The notes under the pieces were generated by a model. That model worked only from the letters and a program-made list of their open reading frames with translations. It ran no database searches and was not told where the DNA came from. The position numbers and the translations under genes were made by a program. Positions 46,726 through 57,200 of a stretch of DNA of 64,000 nt are shown here, in pieces. The stretch is from positions 28,559 through 92,558 of the forward strand of contig NZ_JBGFFE010000012.1 in assembly GCF_041224415.1 (NCBI RefSeq), read 5' to 3'. Position 1 is the first letter of the stretch, and the number at the start of each line of letters is the position of its first letter. The stretch is from Clostridium_B lapidicellarium (GTDB lineage Bacteria; Bacillota; Clostridia; Clostridiales; Clostridiaceae).

Positions 46726-47158
46726 TCAAGTGGTTCTTGCATTTGCCATGCTTCCAGTGTAAAAAGTTATTTACACTTTCATGTCAAATTGTCCAAATTC
46801 ACAGCTATTTACAACTTGATTATCCACTGCCATTTAAAGGTATCCGTCAGGATTGTAGATGGCTGTTATAATAATGAAGTGATCTTTAATATATAATTTA
46901 GATTGAAATTGTAAGGCATTGGCATAGCTGAAAGCTGCAAATAAAATCATCTTGAGCTGGAAAAGAATAGGAAGAAATTTAAGATGTTTTTTAATTGTTG
47001 TACTGGCAATTATTGCAGCAGCAGTTATTTTGAGCATTTATGTATATAAAAGCCTGCATTATTGGGAAATACTTTTGTATGGTGTGATGCTTTTCAAATA
47101 GTACATAATTTTAAAAATCAAACAAAAATTAAAGAAAGTGTACAGAGAGGTGAAAAGT
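46726..47158. other. Intergenic region between cassettes with a membrane-peptide remnant
   Basis: No clear gene. A plus-strand frame (TTG 46952 to TAG 47099-47101, 49 codons) encodes one hydrophobic helix with FLIVVLAIIAAAVILSIY. It has no ribosome site and could be the tail of a deleted membrane protein. GAGAGGTG at 47145 is the ribosome site of the next regulator. Confidence 0.4.
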
Positions 47159-47833
47159 TTGAAACAAGTAAAAATAATGATTGTGGAAGACGATAATGAT
47201 ATCAATAAAATACTCGAACTGATTGTAAAGGATCAGGGATACAAAGCAACCTGCTGTTTTTCCGGTACGGAAGCCAGATTAAGACTTCAACGGCAGTTCT
47301 TTGATCTGATTTTACTGGATATCATGCTGCCTGGACTAACTGGAGAGGAATTGCTAGCGGAAATTAGAGAGCAGTCATCTGTTCCTATTATTGTTATTTC
47401 CGCAAAAAGTATGATTGAAGACAAGGTCAACCTGCTGAAGTTAGGTGCGGATGATTATATTGTCAAACCTTTTGCACGTGAAGAAGTTGCTGCACGAATT
47501 GAAGTACAGCTGCGTAAAAATTATTTACATCAGGCAGGAAAATGTTTGAACTGGAAGGAACTGGCTTTAGATGAAAGCCGGCATGTGGTAACGGTTGGAA
47601 AATCGGAATTGAATCTCACCAATGTTGAGTTCGATATCTTGAAAATAATGCTGAAGCATCCTAAACAGGTATTCTCCAAAGCCAAGTTGTATGAACTGCT
47701 GTGGAATGATGTTTACCGGGGAAATGACAACAGCATCAGTGTCCATGTATCCAATATCCGTAAAAAAATTGCCGCTGTTACCAGTGAAGAATATATTAAA
47801 ACTATCTGGGGAATCGGCTTTTCACTGGTTTAG
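47159..47833 (+). CDS. OmpR-family response regulator, cassette 2
   Basis: About 224 residues from TTG 47159, which fits the ribosome site AGAGAGGTG; the GTG 47138 lies upstream of that site. Receiver: VEDD, LILLDIMLPG, VKPF. Output domain: LTNVEFDILKIMLKHP and SISVHVSNIRKKI. It is a clear paralogue of the cassette 1 regulator at 40016 (same DLMLPG/DIMLPG and VSNLR/VSNIR blocks). Confidence 0.92.
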   Translation: MKQVKIMIVEDDNDINKILELIVKDQGYKATCCFSGTEARLRLQRQFFDLILLDIMLPGLTGEELLAEIREQSSVPIIVISAKSMIEDKVNLLKLGADDYIVKPFAREEVAARIEVQLRKNYLHQAGKCLNWKELALDESRHVVTVGKSELNLTNVEFDILKIMLKHPKQVFSKAKLYELLWNDVYRGNDNSISVHVSNIRKKIAAVTSEEYIKTIWGIGFSLV

Positions 47834-47919
47834 GTATCATCTTTATGATTTCTTTATAATTTGCTTAAGGGTTCTTAAAAAATAGCCTGTACACTGAGAA
47901 GCATAAAGGAGGAATTGAG

Positions 47920-48846
47920 ATGAAAACACCAGTTCTGAAAGTAACTGATTTGGAGAAAAGGTATAAACACCAGGTTGCTCTGGAAAGTACTGACTTTGAA
48001 CTGTACCAGGGAGAAATATGTGCTGTTATAGGAAAAAACGGTGCGGGAAAATCAACCCTGTTCAAACTGATTGCTGAAGAGATATTTCCTACAAAAGGTG
48101 AGATTGCACTATTTGGTGAACCCTATGGGAAATATAATTCCCGCAGACGAATGGGTGCCATGATTGAAACCAATGTATTTTTTGATAACTTTAATGCGGT
48201 ACAGAATTTAGAGTACTATCGTCTGCAGCGGGGAATTCCTGAAAAATCCGCAATAGAAAAAGTGTTAGGTGCAGTAGGACTTGCAGAGTATCAGAGAAAG
48301 AAATTCTCTGAATATTCACTGGGGATGAAACAGCGCCTGTCACTGTCACTGGCTTTATTGTCCTCACCGGATTTTTTGCTTTTGGATGAACCTACCAATG
48401 GTTTGGATCCGGAAGGAATGGCTGAAATGCGTCAGCTTTTTCTCAATTTAAACCAGGAGCATCAAATTACAATTTTGATTTCAAGTCATATTTTATCACA
48501 GCTGCAGTCAATTGCAACACGCTTTGTCTTTCTCAACAAAGGCAAAATTATTCAGGATCTATCACGTAAAGAGCTATTGAAAATGAGTCAGCAGTTTATA
48601 TTTCTTCGTGTCAATGATGCCAAGAAGGCCTGCTTTATACTTGAAAATCATTTTCCGGATGTAGACTATAAGGTTTTAGCCGGTCAGCAGCTGGAGATTT
48701 ACAATCATATTGAAGACCGTCAAAAGATTAATCGTCTTTTAAATGAAGGCAATGTGGATATTTTGGAGATGACAGTTAAAATCAAGGATCTGGAAGAATA
48801 TTTTCTGGAACTGTTGGGAGGTAATCATAATGCTGAATCTCATTAG
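47920..48846 (+). CDS. Bcr-type ABC transporter ATP-binding protein, cassette 2
   Basis: A 308-residue ATPase: Walker A VIGKNGAGKSTLFKL, signature YSLGMKQRLSLSLAL, Walker B LLLDEPTNGLDPEG, and switch LISSHIL. It parallels the ATPase at 40810 including the C-terminal extension. Its end overlaps the permease gene by 17 bases. It has ribosome site AAAGGAGG. Confidence 0.9.
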   Translation: MKTPVLKVTDLEKRYKHQVALESTDFELYQGEICAVIGKNGAGKSTLFKLIAEEIFPTKGEIALFGEPYGKYNSRRRMGAMIETNVFFDNFNAVQNLEYYRLQRGIPEKSAIEKVLGAVGLAEYQRKKFSEYSLGMKQRLSLSLALLSSPDFLLLDEPTNGLDPEGMAEMRQLFLNLNQEHQITILISSHILSQLQSIATRFVFLNKGKIIQDLSRKELLKMSQQFIFLRVNDAKKACFILENHFPDVDYKVLAGQQLEIYNHIEDRQKINRLLNEGNVDILEMTVKIKDLEEYFLELLGGNHNAESH

Positions 48847-49570
48847 AAGTGAAGTCTACCGATTGATGCGTTCAAAACTGTATTACGGTCTTGCTGCAGT
48901 TAGTGTTTTTCTAGTAATGGCTGCGGCAGGGGTACTGCAGTATTTCAGATTTAAGGAATCGACCTTTCGCTACGGTACAAGGATATTTTATTACAGCAAT
49001 GTACTTGCTATGACTTCATTAATTATTATTCTCTGCCTGCTGGTTGTTTCAATATTGACACAAAAAATCCAGCCCAAAACCTGTGCGGCGGTTTCTTTCG
49101 GATACTCCCGCGGAGCTGTCTTTTGGTCAAAATTGATCACTTTATCTCTAGGAGTAGTCATTATGGCCGCTGTTATTTTGTCAGCCACCATTTTAAGCGG
49201 CAATGTAATTTTTGATTTGGTGAATAATTCAACTCTCAGTCAATTTTCAATTGCTTTAATCAATTTACTGCCTATTATTGCTTCAGCTTTTATTTTAGCC
49301 TATGTTTTGGGCATTAATGGTGTTCCAGAAATGTTAAATCTGCTTGTTTTATTGTTTATTTATGATATTTTAGGTAGTTTAATAGGCAGAATAAGTACAT
49401 TAAAAACCATCTCCAAATGGACACCTTCTTCACTGCTTAATAATAATTTGGTCCACTATATGTCAGGCAGTGCTTATTTTGACGTAAAGTGCTGGATGCT
49501 GGGACTGATGATTATTTTTGTAAGCTTGATTATTGGGCTGACAATTTTCAAAAAGAAGGATTTATCCTAG
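48830..49570 (+). CDS. ABC transporter permease, cassette 2
   Basis: A 246-residue hydrophobic protein starting NLIRSEVYRLMRSKLYYGLA and ending TIFKKKDLS, the same beginning and end pattern as the cassette 1 permease. Ribosome site GGGAGG lies within the ATPase gene. It should form the export channel with that ATPase. Confidence 0.85.
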   Translation: MLNLIRSEVYRLMRSKLYYGLAAVSVFLVMAAAGVLQYFRFKESTFRYGTRIFYYSNVLAMTSLIIILCLLVVSILTQKIQPKTCAAVSFGYSRGAVFWSKLITLSLGVVIMAAVILSATILSGNVIFDLVNNSTLSQFSIALINLLPIIASAFILAYVLGINGVPEMLNLLVLLFIYDILGSLIGRISTLKTISKWTPSSLLNNNLVHYMSGSAYFDVKCWMLGLMIIFVSLIIGLTIFKKKDLS

Positions 49571-49585
49571 AAAAAGGAGAGAGTT

Positions 49586-50488
49586 ATGATTTATATTAGC
49601 TGTATACTGGCAGCTGCAGCTGTCCTCTGTCTTATAAAACGTTATTTTACCAGAATTAATATCCGTACATTGACCGAACAAGTTGAAAAATTAAATAAAT
49701 TGATTTCCAAAACCAATCAGCAGGTTACTGTGGCTGCTCCTGATAAAGCCACAGAAAAACTGGCTGCTGAAATCAATCATCTAGTTGATTGCTATAAGGA
49801 ATTACAACTGCAGAATATTAAAGAAAAACGGCAGCATAAGGAGGCTCTGGCTAATTTTTCCCACGACCTGCGCACGCCGCTGACTTCTGTCATGGGATAT
49901 ATCGATATAGTTTTGAATATGGACTTATCCGTAAAAGATAAAGAAAAATATCTAAATATTGTACAGCATAAGCTTAAGAGCTTGAACAATCTGGTGGATT
50001 CACTATATGATCTGTCCCTGATTGATGCACGGGAATATCCGGTACAGCTGAATCCGCACTCCCTATATCAGCTGCTGTGTGATAATCTGCTGTTGTTTCA
50101 CCAGGACTTTGAAGATAAGGGCATATCATTGCAGCTGGATCTTGATGAAAAAGCTCCATTGGTGCTGCTTGATGAAAAGATCACCAGCAGAGTGTTCCTG
50201 AATCTATTTCAAAATGTCATACGCTACGCCGGATCATACTGCAGAGTTGAATTGAAAGTAACAGGAAAGCATGTTAATATCGGTATCGGCAATGATTCTG
50301 AAGCTTTGAGCGAGGAAGCTGTAGTGCAGCTTTTTAACCGTACATATAGAGCTGATGCTAGTCGATCCGGACACTCTTCCGGTCTGGGCCTGGCAATTGC
50401 AAAAGAGCTGATGGAATTACAATCAGGCAGCATAAATGCAGTTTACAAAGATAATATGTTGACGTTTATGCTGTCCTTTAAACGATAA
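49586..50488 (+). CDS. Sensor histidine kinase, cassette 2
   Basis: A 300-residue kinase with one short N-terminal membrane segment (YISCILAAAAVLCLI). H-box NFSHDLRTPLTSVMGY, N-box FLNLFQNVIRYAG, G-box SSGLGLAIAKEL. It closes cassette 2 (regulator-ATPase-permease-kinase). A 34-bp sequence begins six bases after its stop and recurs beyond the Wadjet operon. Confidence 0.9.
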   Translation: MIYISCILAAAAVLCLIKRYFTRINIRTLTEQVEKLNKLISKTNQQVTVAAPDKATEKLAAEINHLVDCYKELQLQNIKEKRQHKEALANFSHDLRTPLTSVMGYIDIVLNMDLSVKDKEKYLNIVQHKLKSLNNLVDSLYDLSLIDAREYPVQLNPHSLYQLLCDNLLLFHQDFEDKGISLQLDLDEKAPLVLLDEKITSRVFLNLFQNVIRYAGSYCRVELKVTGKHVNIGIGNDSEALSEEAVVQLFNRTYRADASRSGHSSGLGLAIAKELMELQSGSINAVYKDNMLTFMLSFKR

Positions 50489-50493
50489 ATTTC

Positions 50494-50527
50494 TTTAATT
50501 TATAACACGGCAGTTTTTTGGATAAAA
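50494..50527 (+). repeat. 34-bp direct repeat, left copy, flanking Wadjet island
   Basis: Identical over 34 bases to 58685-58718 (begins TTTAATTTATAACACGG, ends TTTTTTGGATAAAA). The first mismatches on both sides define the repeat precisely. The two copies enclose 8.16 kb holding the ACT remnant and the whole Wadjet operon. Confidence 0.9.
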
Positions 50528-50583
50528 CCCTTGCAAATTTATATTTGTATAAATTTTATATTCTATGGTATAGTATTATCCAT

Positions 50584-50657
50584 AAGAGACTTTCCTTCTT
50601 TCTTTGTATATTTTGTTTTGCTTACTTAATATATTATCAAAGGAAAGTCTCTTTTTT
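50584..50657 (+). terminator. Long hairpin with U-tract, terminator or end of a small RNA
   Basis: Perfect 14-bp arms AAGAGACTTTCCTT (50584-50597) and AAGGAAAGTCTCTT (50640-50653), a 42-base loop, then a T run. A possible promoter TTGTAT-18-TATAGT begins about 40 bases upstream. It may terminate readthrough from cassette 2 or form a short pyrimidine-rich RNA. Confidence 0.6.
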
Positions 50658-50740
50658 CCATTTCTTATCTCAAATAACCCTACAGTAATTTTACACTAAG
50701 GTAAGTAAGACATAGTAAAAATTTATATAATGATTATTTA

Positions 50741-50852
50741 TTGATCCACAACTTCATATTTTTGACCACTCAGGTATTGATTGAGTTTTATTCAATCTGC
50801 AGACACCATATTTTCCCTTTAACAATTTCAGTGTTAATATCTTTTTTGCCAT
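50741..50852 (-). pseudogene. ACT-domain gene remnant, copy 2
   Basis: From ATG 50852 (ribosome site GGAGGGAC) the minus strand reads MAKKILTLKLLKGKYGVCRL to SIPEWSKI, the N-terminal part of an ACT-domain protein. It then joins directly to the last codons of the gene (YEVVD in another frame) and TAA. Upstream and downstream flanks resemble those of copy 1 at 39.0 kb, so both derive from one ancestral locus but lost different internal parts. Confidence 0.78.
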
Positions 50853-50955
50853 TTTTCTTTGTCCCTCCAAATTTAGAATATTTATGGAATTAATTATAGC
50901 ATAAATGGAAATTGCCCATAAGAAATGTTTTTGTCTCTGAACTTTTATTAGATAA

Positions 50956-50964
50956 TGCTATAAT
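50956..50964 (+). promoter_or_regulatory. Extended -10 promoter of the Wadjet operon
   Basis: TGCTATAAT is an extended -10 element about 65 bases upstream of the jetD start. No good -35 hexamer is seen at 17 bases, which is usual for this promoter type. Confidence 0.45.
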
Positions 50965-51030
50965 AACTGTATTGGTTATTGCAAACAAATCGGGGAGCAA
51001 CAGGTAATAATTGTACATAAAGGTGATAAG

Positions 51031-52050
51031 ATGAAAGATGATATAATTTCCTATCTCAAATCCTACAAGAGAGCCACTATAACTCTGGGAGAATTGGAGA
51101 GCTTGGTGCCGGGAAATATGAAATATGACGAATTTGCCGGCTGTATAATGGAGCTGGTGAAAGATAATGTACTTGTGGAAAAAAAGCCGGAAATAAATAA
51201 CGGAAAGGATATTCCACTTCCCTATAAATTCGGCATCAATAAATATGAATTGAAAAAAGACTACATTGATTTTCTGCAGAATTACAGTTTGAGCATAAGC
51301 AGTGAAATCGATTTGCAAAAATATTTTGCCGGCAGTTTTGAAGAATTGAAGAGGGACAAACCCTATATCGATAAGATTAATGAATATATATGCCAAGAAG
51401 GACTTCCAAAAGAATATGCAACTTCCCAGGAAAGATCCTTTTATCTCGTAGGGGACGAAAAGTGGATTGATGAAAAATCCGGCAGAAAACTTCTTGATAA
51501 GATTGGACTTTGGAATAAGTTGAAGATAATAAACAATTGTGATCCTCTTATGATGGCAGTGAATCCAAAGAAACTTTCACGGCCGCAGGCTAAATACCGA
51601 CATTTGATTGTGGAAAATAAGGCCACTTTCATGGCGCTTTTGGATGTACTCTGTGATACTGATTTTACAACCCTCATATTTGGCTCTGGATGGAAAATAG
51701 TTTCCAATATAGGACTTTTGGAAGGACAGCTTGGTGTAACTGGAAAACACAAACTGTATTATTTTGGAGACCTGGATAATGAAGGCATATCCATATGGAA
51801 TTCCTTGAATGGAAAGAGGCAAGCCTCTGTTGCAGTGAAATTTTATAGTGAACTCATCAAAAAGCCCAGCAGCATGGGAAAGGAAAATCAGCTTGAAAAT
51901 CACAGTGCCCTTGACAACTTCTTGAAATTTTTCAGCAGGGATGAAAGCCGAAGGATTTTGGATATACTGCATTCGGGAAAGTATTTGCCCCAGGAAGCTT
52001 TGGGAAAAGAGGAACTTAAAAGTATATGGAGGGAAGATTGTTGGACATAG
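51031..52050 (+). CDS. jetD: Wadjet system nuclease subunit JetD
   Basis: A 339-residue protein with an N-terminal winged-helix region (DDIISYLKSYKRATITLGEL) and a C-terminal Toprim-like domain: catalytic glutamate in LIVENKATFMALLD and the D-x-D motif in YYFGDLDNEGISIW. JetD is the topoisomerase-VI-like nuclease that cuts circular DNA trapped by the JetABC SMC complex. Gene order D-A-B-C suits a type II-like locus. Ribosome site AAAGGTGAT precedes ATG. The stop overlaps the start of jetA. Confidence 0.88.
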   Translation: MKDDIISYLKSYKRATITLGELESLVPGNMKYDEFAGCIMELVKDNVLVEKKPEINNGKDIPLPYKFGINKYELKKDYIDFLQNYSLSISSEIDLQKYFAGSFEELKRDKPYIDKINEYICQEGLPKEYATSQERSFYLVGDEKWIDEKSGRKLLDKIGLWNKLKIINNCDPLMMAVNPKKLSRPQAKYRHLIVENKATFMALLDVLCDTDFTTLIFGSGWKIVSNIGLLEGQLGVTGKHKLYYFGDLDNEGISIWNSLNGKRQASVAVKFYSELIKKPSSMGKENQLENHSALDNFLKFFSRDESRRILDILHSGKYLPQEALGKEELKSIWREDCWT

Positions 52051-53533
52051 ATATAAAAAGTATTACTGAAAACTATAGAGAGAGAATTCAGAGGCTTGCA
52101 CTGTTTGATCCACTCTACAAACTGTCTAATAAAAATTCAAGAGATAGAAGTAATAAGCCTATTGACTACTTTAATTTGGGGTTTCTGGCTCTATTATTCT
52201 TTTTTGAAAATATGCTCATGAGAAATAAAAAGACGGGAATAAGGGAATTGGCTGAATTTTTTCAGAAGATTAATCAGGGAAGGCTGGATCTTGACTATGA
52301 GGATTTTGAGAAGATTGCCAGGAATATAATAGAAATTTTTAGACCGCCCAATGGGAAAAGAAATTCCAGAAAGTTTTACAATTGGGAAACGGGAAAAGAG
52401 GAAACCGTTCAGTATTCTATAATAAAGGCTGAAAGGGCGAATTTTGAAAAAAATACCCAATATTATACCCTTGATGAGCAGGGATTGGAACTTGTATTTG
52501 CTACAAAGGAGTATTTCAATGAATTTCAGCTCTCCATAAACCAGCTTGTTTTAAGAAAGCAGCTTGAGAAAGGAGAATTTGTAGGAGCACTCAGGCAGAT
52601 TGATGAAATGAGTCTTGGTGTGAGAAACCTTCGTGATAGAATAATGAGAATCAAGCATGAGGTAAGCAGAAATATAATTTCAAATCAGATCTATGAGAGA
52701 TATAAAAATATAATTGAAGATATCAATATAAGACTGCAGCGGGAAGATGAGGAATTCAGCGAACTGCAGTCTTTTGTAAAAGAGACCAAAGAGAAAATGG
52801 GAAACGAGATAGTCCATGAAAAAGATAGAAAAGCCTATGAGCTCATAATTAAAGTAGACAGGGAATTGGGACAGGTGAATTATGAGCACAGGCTGCTTTT
52901 GAAGGAAAGTATAATTTTAAAGACCAGGGCACTTGAATCAGCCCAGGAGGCACTGTATTATTCGGGAATAGATTCCTTTAATTTTGACCAGGAGATAACT
53001 GGCAGATTGTTTTCATCTCCACTGCCCCTGCATGCTTCCAGAATGCTCATAGAGCCCTTCATGTTTTTGAAAAGATATAAAGGATGGTCGCCCCTGGCGG
53101 TTTTTTTAGACAGAGGATAGAAAACAGGAGCAGTCTTAAAAAGTTTCAGGATTTTTTGTCCATATCCGATAAGAAAGAGGTAGAGGAGGATATTGAGATT
53201 CAGGCAAATAATTTCAGGGAGATAACCTCTATAGTATTGGGAGCTTTAGGAGATAGAAAGGATATAGATCTAAAACAAGTGGTAGTATATATGAAAAGAA
53301 GTGGATATGAAAATATACTTGACAGACGCTGCTTTTACGACTACTGGATCTTGCTTCATCAAAAATCTCCTGTGAATTTGGGAAATTATGAAAACAGCGG
53401 AAAGAGTCTGTTTGGAAAATCTTTTGGTTTATTTGCACAGAAGTCAGACTGCATTTGTGTAAAGGAAATAGGAGGAGTGCTGGAGGTTACAAAGAGATTT
53501 ACCATAAAAGATATGAATTTAAGATTGGAGTGA
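52041..53533 (+). CDS. jetA: Wadjet subunit JetA (kleisin-like), frameshifted
   Basis: The frame begins at TTG 52041 (or 52038; GGAGGGAAG upstream) and reaches TAG at 53118-53120 after SPLAVFLDRG. The rest of the protein (FFRQRIENRSSLKKFQDF to MNLRLE) is in the next frame up to 53533. One extra T in the T7 run at 53101-53107 would restore AVFFRQRIENRS and a protein of about 497 residues, the normal size for this family. Central residues are strongly coiled-coil. JetA bridges the SMC heads of JetC. Either a true inactivation, slippage-controlled expression or a sequencing error. Confidence 0.8.
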
Positions 53534-53537
53534 AAAC

Positions 53538-54275
53538 ATGGTTTTTTACAGTAATGAACAGGTAATGCAGGCATTTAGGCTGTATTCAGTGCTAGCTATG
53601 CAGGGATATGGAGAAAAAGAGCAGCTTCATCTTTACATGTCCGATGACAGCATAAGGTCGCTGGTGGATCAGTTTGCAAAACAGGTTGACTGCAGCATAT
53701 TTTTATCTGGAGATTATATATATCTAATACCTGTTTTAAAAGATTCAGTATTCCACGTTTCAAATGATTATATTAAAAAAACCTATCTTCCTGCAAAGGC
53801 AGTAAATGTGGATTTATACATGATGTACGTATCAATAATAGTTCTGTTTGGAGAATTTTATGACAGTTATCAGACAATAGAACCCACCAGAGATTTCATA
53901 TCTTTAAATGACTGGCTTTCCAGTTTGAATGAGAGGATTTCGACGCTGAAGGAACAAGGGGATAAAAAGCTGAAAGAGCTCGACAGTAAATATGATTATA
54001 ACTGGTCCTCTGTTGTAAAAAAGTGGACAGATATAGATGAAATAAGGGAAACTGCAAAAGTTCAGGATGCCAGGACTGCAAGTAGAAAGGGCTTTTTAAA
54101 TACAGTAAAGCGTTTCCTGGAGTCCCAGAATCTTATAAAAGATATTGGAAATGAGGAACTGACACTTACGGAAAAGGCAAAGACCATAATTCAGAAGTAC
54201 TATATGGAATATGACTACAACAGGGGCATACTTGATTTTATGTATAATATTGATAATAGAAAGGAAGAAAAATAA
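53538..54275 (+). CDS. jetB: Wadjet subunit JetB (KITE-like)
   Basis: A 245-residue winged-helix-type protein positioned between jetA and jetC. It starts YSNEQVMQAFRLYSVLAMQG and ends with EELTLTEKAKTIIQKYYMEY, consistent with the accessory KITE-like subunit of type II Wadjet. Its stop overlaps the jetC ATG (TAATG), giving equimolar translation. Ribosome site GGAGTG. Confidence 0.82.
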   Translation: MVFYSNEQVMQAFRLYSVLAMQGYGEKEQLHLYMSDDSIRSLVDQFAKQVDCSIFLSGDYIYLIPVLKDSVFHVSNDYIKKTYLPAKAVNVDLYMMYVSIIVLFGEFYDSYQTIEPTRDFISLNDWLSSLNERISTLKEQGDKKLKELDSKYDYNWSSVVKKWTDIDEIRETAKVQDARTASRKGFLNTVKRFLESQNLIKDIGNEELTLTEKAKTIIQKYYMEYDYNRGILDFMYNIDNRKEEK

Positions 54276-57200
54276 TGCCGTCTATTTCTAAAATAAGATT
54301 TACGAATGTTATCTATGAAAATGGTGCCAAAAGGTTCAATGACGACATATTCCAGTTTGATGGACACAATGGAGCCCTTTTGATTCCAAACGGGGGAGGG
54401 AAGACCGTATTTGTGCAAACAGCTATTCAAGCTGTGCTGCCCCATGCGGAAGTTGCAAACAGGAAGATAAAAGACACTCTGATGCTTGAAAACACTTCTG
54501 CACATATAGCAATTGAGTGGATATTGAGTGAAAAGCCCAGAAGATATGGACTTACAGCTGTGACTCTGTTTATGAACAGGGGATCGGTGAGTTCCCTGAA
54601 GTATGTCTATGAATATGAAGAAAATGATGAAAATTCCATAGAGAAACTGCCATTTGTAAGACAGAGCAGCAGTGGAAATAAGAGATCTGCCGAAAAAGAG
54701 GAAATGAATGAATACTATTTGAATATGAGCCGAAATAAGATAAATGCCCATGAATTTTCAACCATAAAAGAATATCAGGAATATATAGAGAAAAATTTTA
54801 AAATAGTTCCTTGGGAATGGAGAAAAATTGCACTGATAAATAGTGCAGAAGGTGGAGTAGAGGAATTTTTCAATAACTGCAGAAGCACGGGACAGCTGGT
54901 GGACAATCTTTTGATACCAACTGTTGAAGAAGCTATAGCTGGTGATGGAACAAAGGATTTTGCTGAGACTTTTGAAAAGCAGATACAGCATTTTAAAAAA
55001 TATAAGCAATTGAAGGCGAGGATAGAGGAAAGCAGGGTCATTGAGGCTGAAATAGACAGATATGTAGAAGTTTGCAGGGACTACCATAATGTAAATTTGA
55101 AATTAGGTGAGATGAAGAAGAGTGTGAAGGCTGTATACGACTTTGCAAAAAAAGAACAGATTGAAAATAAAAATAAAATCGATAAAAATGGTACCATGTT
55201 GGAAGATTTAAATAGGGAAGAAGACAGCTGGAAGCAGAAGAAGAGTTCCTACAATCTTCAAGTTTTGAAAATGAAGGTGGAAGAAGGCAGGAGAAATTTT
55301 GAAAAGATTTCTGACAGTTATAATGGAATGCTGAGTATAAGAAATAGAAGGCAGAAAACCTATGAAAGGATCCGATTTTTAAAATATAAAAGCCATATCA
55401 AGGTTCAAAATGGGAAAATAAAACTTTTACAAAGCCAGCTTGAGGAATTCAACAGGGATAGAAAAGCAGCTGATATCGTTGAAAAAATTCAGAATAATTC
55501 CTGCTGCCTTAGAGGATATTATGTAAAACAGGAGAAAAAACTGGGGTATGAAAGATCTTTAGCCGAAAATCATCTTAAAAATGCTGAAAATAAGATTAAA
55601 CAGATTGAAAACAGGATTTCAAAAGTTCAGGGTAAAGGTAAAGAACTGATTGGAGAGAAAAGCGGGCTGGAAGCTAAAATTGAATATCTTGGGAAAGATA
55701 TGAAATCCATTGAAAGAGAAATACTGAGCAATCCTGAACAGGAAAGTGTTGAAGAAGAGGCAGCTAAATGGCAGTACCGTATAGATGTCCTTGAAGACAA
55801 TATTTTTAAGTGTAATAAAGAGATTAAATCTATTGAAGGGGAAAAAGAGGATCTGAGAGCGGATATTAAAATGAAGAGAGAGGAGCTGGAGGAACTCAAA
55901 AGAGAAGAAAGCAGGATTGAGAACTATATGGAAGTCCATGGGAAAAAGCATAATGCTTTGCTGAAAAGAGTTAAAGAATTCAGGGGAAACTGGTTCAGCT
56001 TTGATTCACTCTACTCAAAACAAGAGACTATACTGCAGCAACTTGAAAATAGAGCTGTAAGTTTCTCTGAAGAAAAGGAAAGGCTGATAATTAAAGAGAG
56101 AATAGCTCATAGATGGCTGGATGATTACAGTGACAGTGAGTATTATACTGCAGATCCTGTTATAGAAAAATGGGTTAGAGCATGGAGAAATGGATTCAAT
56201 TATATAGAAAGCGGAACCCAGTATTTTCAAAGAGCTTTGAACGGCGGCGAAAATTTATATCCTTATTGGACTATATCCATAATAACTTCCAATGCAGAAA
56301 TAGATAAGCTTAAGAAAAAGATAGCTGATAACTGCAGTCAGCTTTCCCATCCTGTTGTAGTGATGGATGAAAATGAAGCAAGATTCAAGATTGAAAACGA
56401 GTATGCAGCTGGAGAGGAAAATATATTTTTCCCGCCCAGCTGGGGGGAAAATATTTCCCAAGAAAATTTTGAAAACTGGAAGAGAAGAATTGCGGCAAAG
56501 GCCGATGAATCCACTAAAATTCGAATTGAAAAAGAAAATGAAGTTAAAATATGCGGTGGGCTGCTCGTGGATGTGAAAAAGTTTTATGAAGTATACCCCT
56601 ATGAACGGTATATGGATATACAAAGAGATCAAAAGAGTGTCAAATACAATATATCTGTGACGGCAGGAAATATATCCTCTGATGAGAAAAGAATTGACGA
56701 TATCGATGAGAAGGTAAAGGAACTCAACGGCAGTATACTGGATTTAAGCGGTGAACAGAATGTATTGGAAAATAAAATAATAAAGTCGAAGAAGTATATA
56801 AGTAATAGAGAGAAGAAGCAAAAATATGAAGAGGATGCGGCTGAAATAGAAGAAGATATTCTGGAAAATGACAGGGAATTTTCAAAGCTCAATGGGGATA
56901 AGACCATATCTTCAAAATTACAGGAGGATCTGGAAGGTAATTTTAATGAGATCTGCAGTGTTCTTAAAAATTTGGAAGGTGAAAAACTTTATGCAGAGGT
57001 GCTTGAATCTGATCCTAAATATACTTCGGTGAGTGTAGAAGTGCTGGAAGATGAGAGAAATGCCCTGAAAGATATGCTTGCCAAAAAGCAAAAGGGAAGA
57101 GATTTGCTTGAACAGGAAATGAAAAATGCAGTTGAATTGAAAAATTCTCTAGAGTCCGACTTTGAAGTGTTTAAAAACGAACTGGAATTTCCCATAGATG

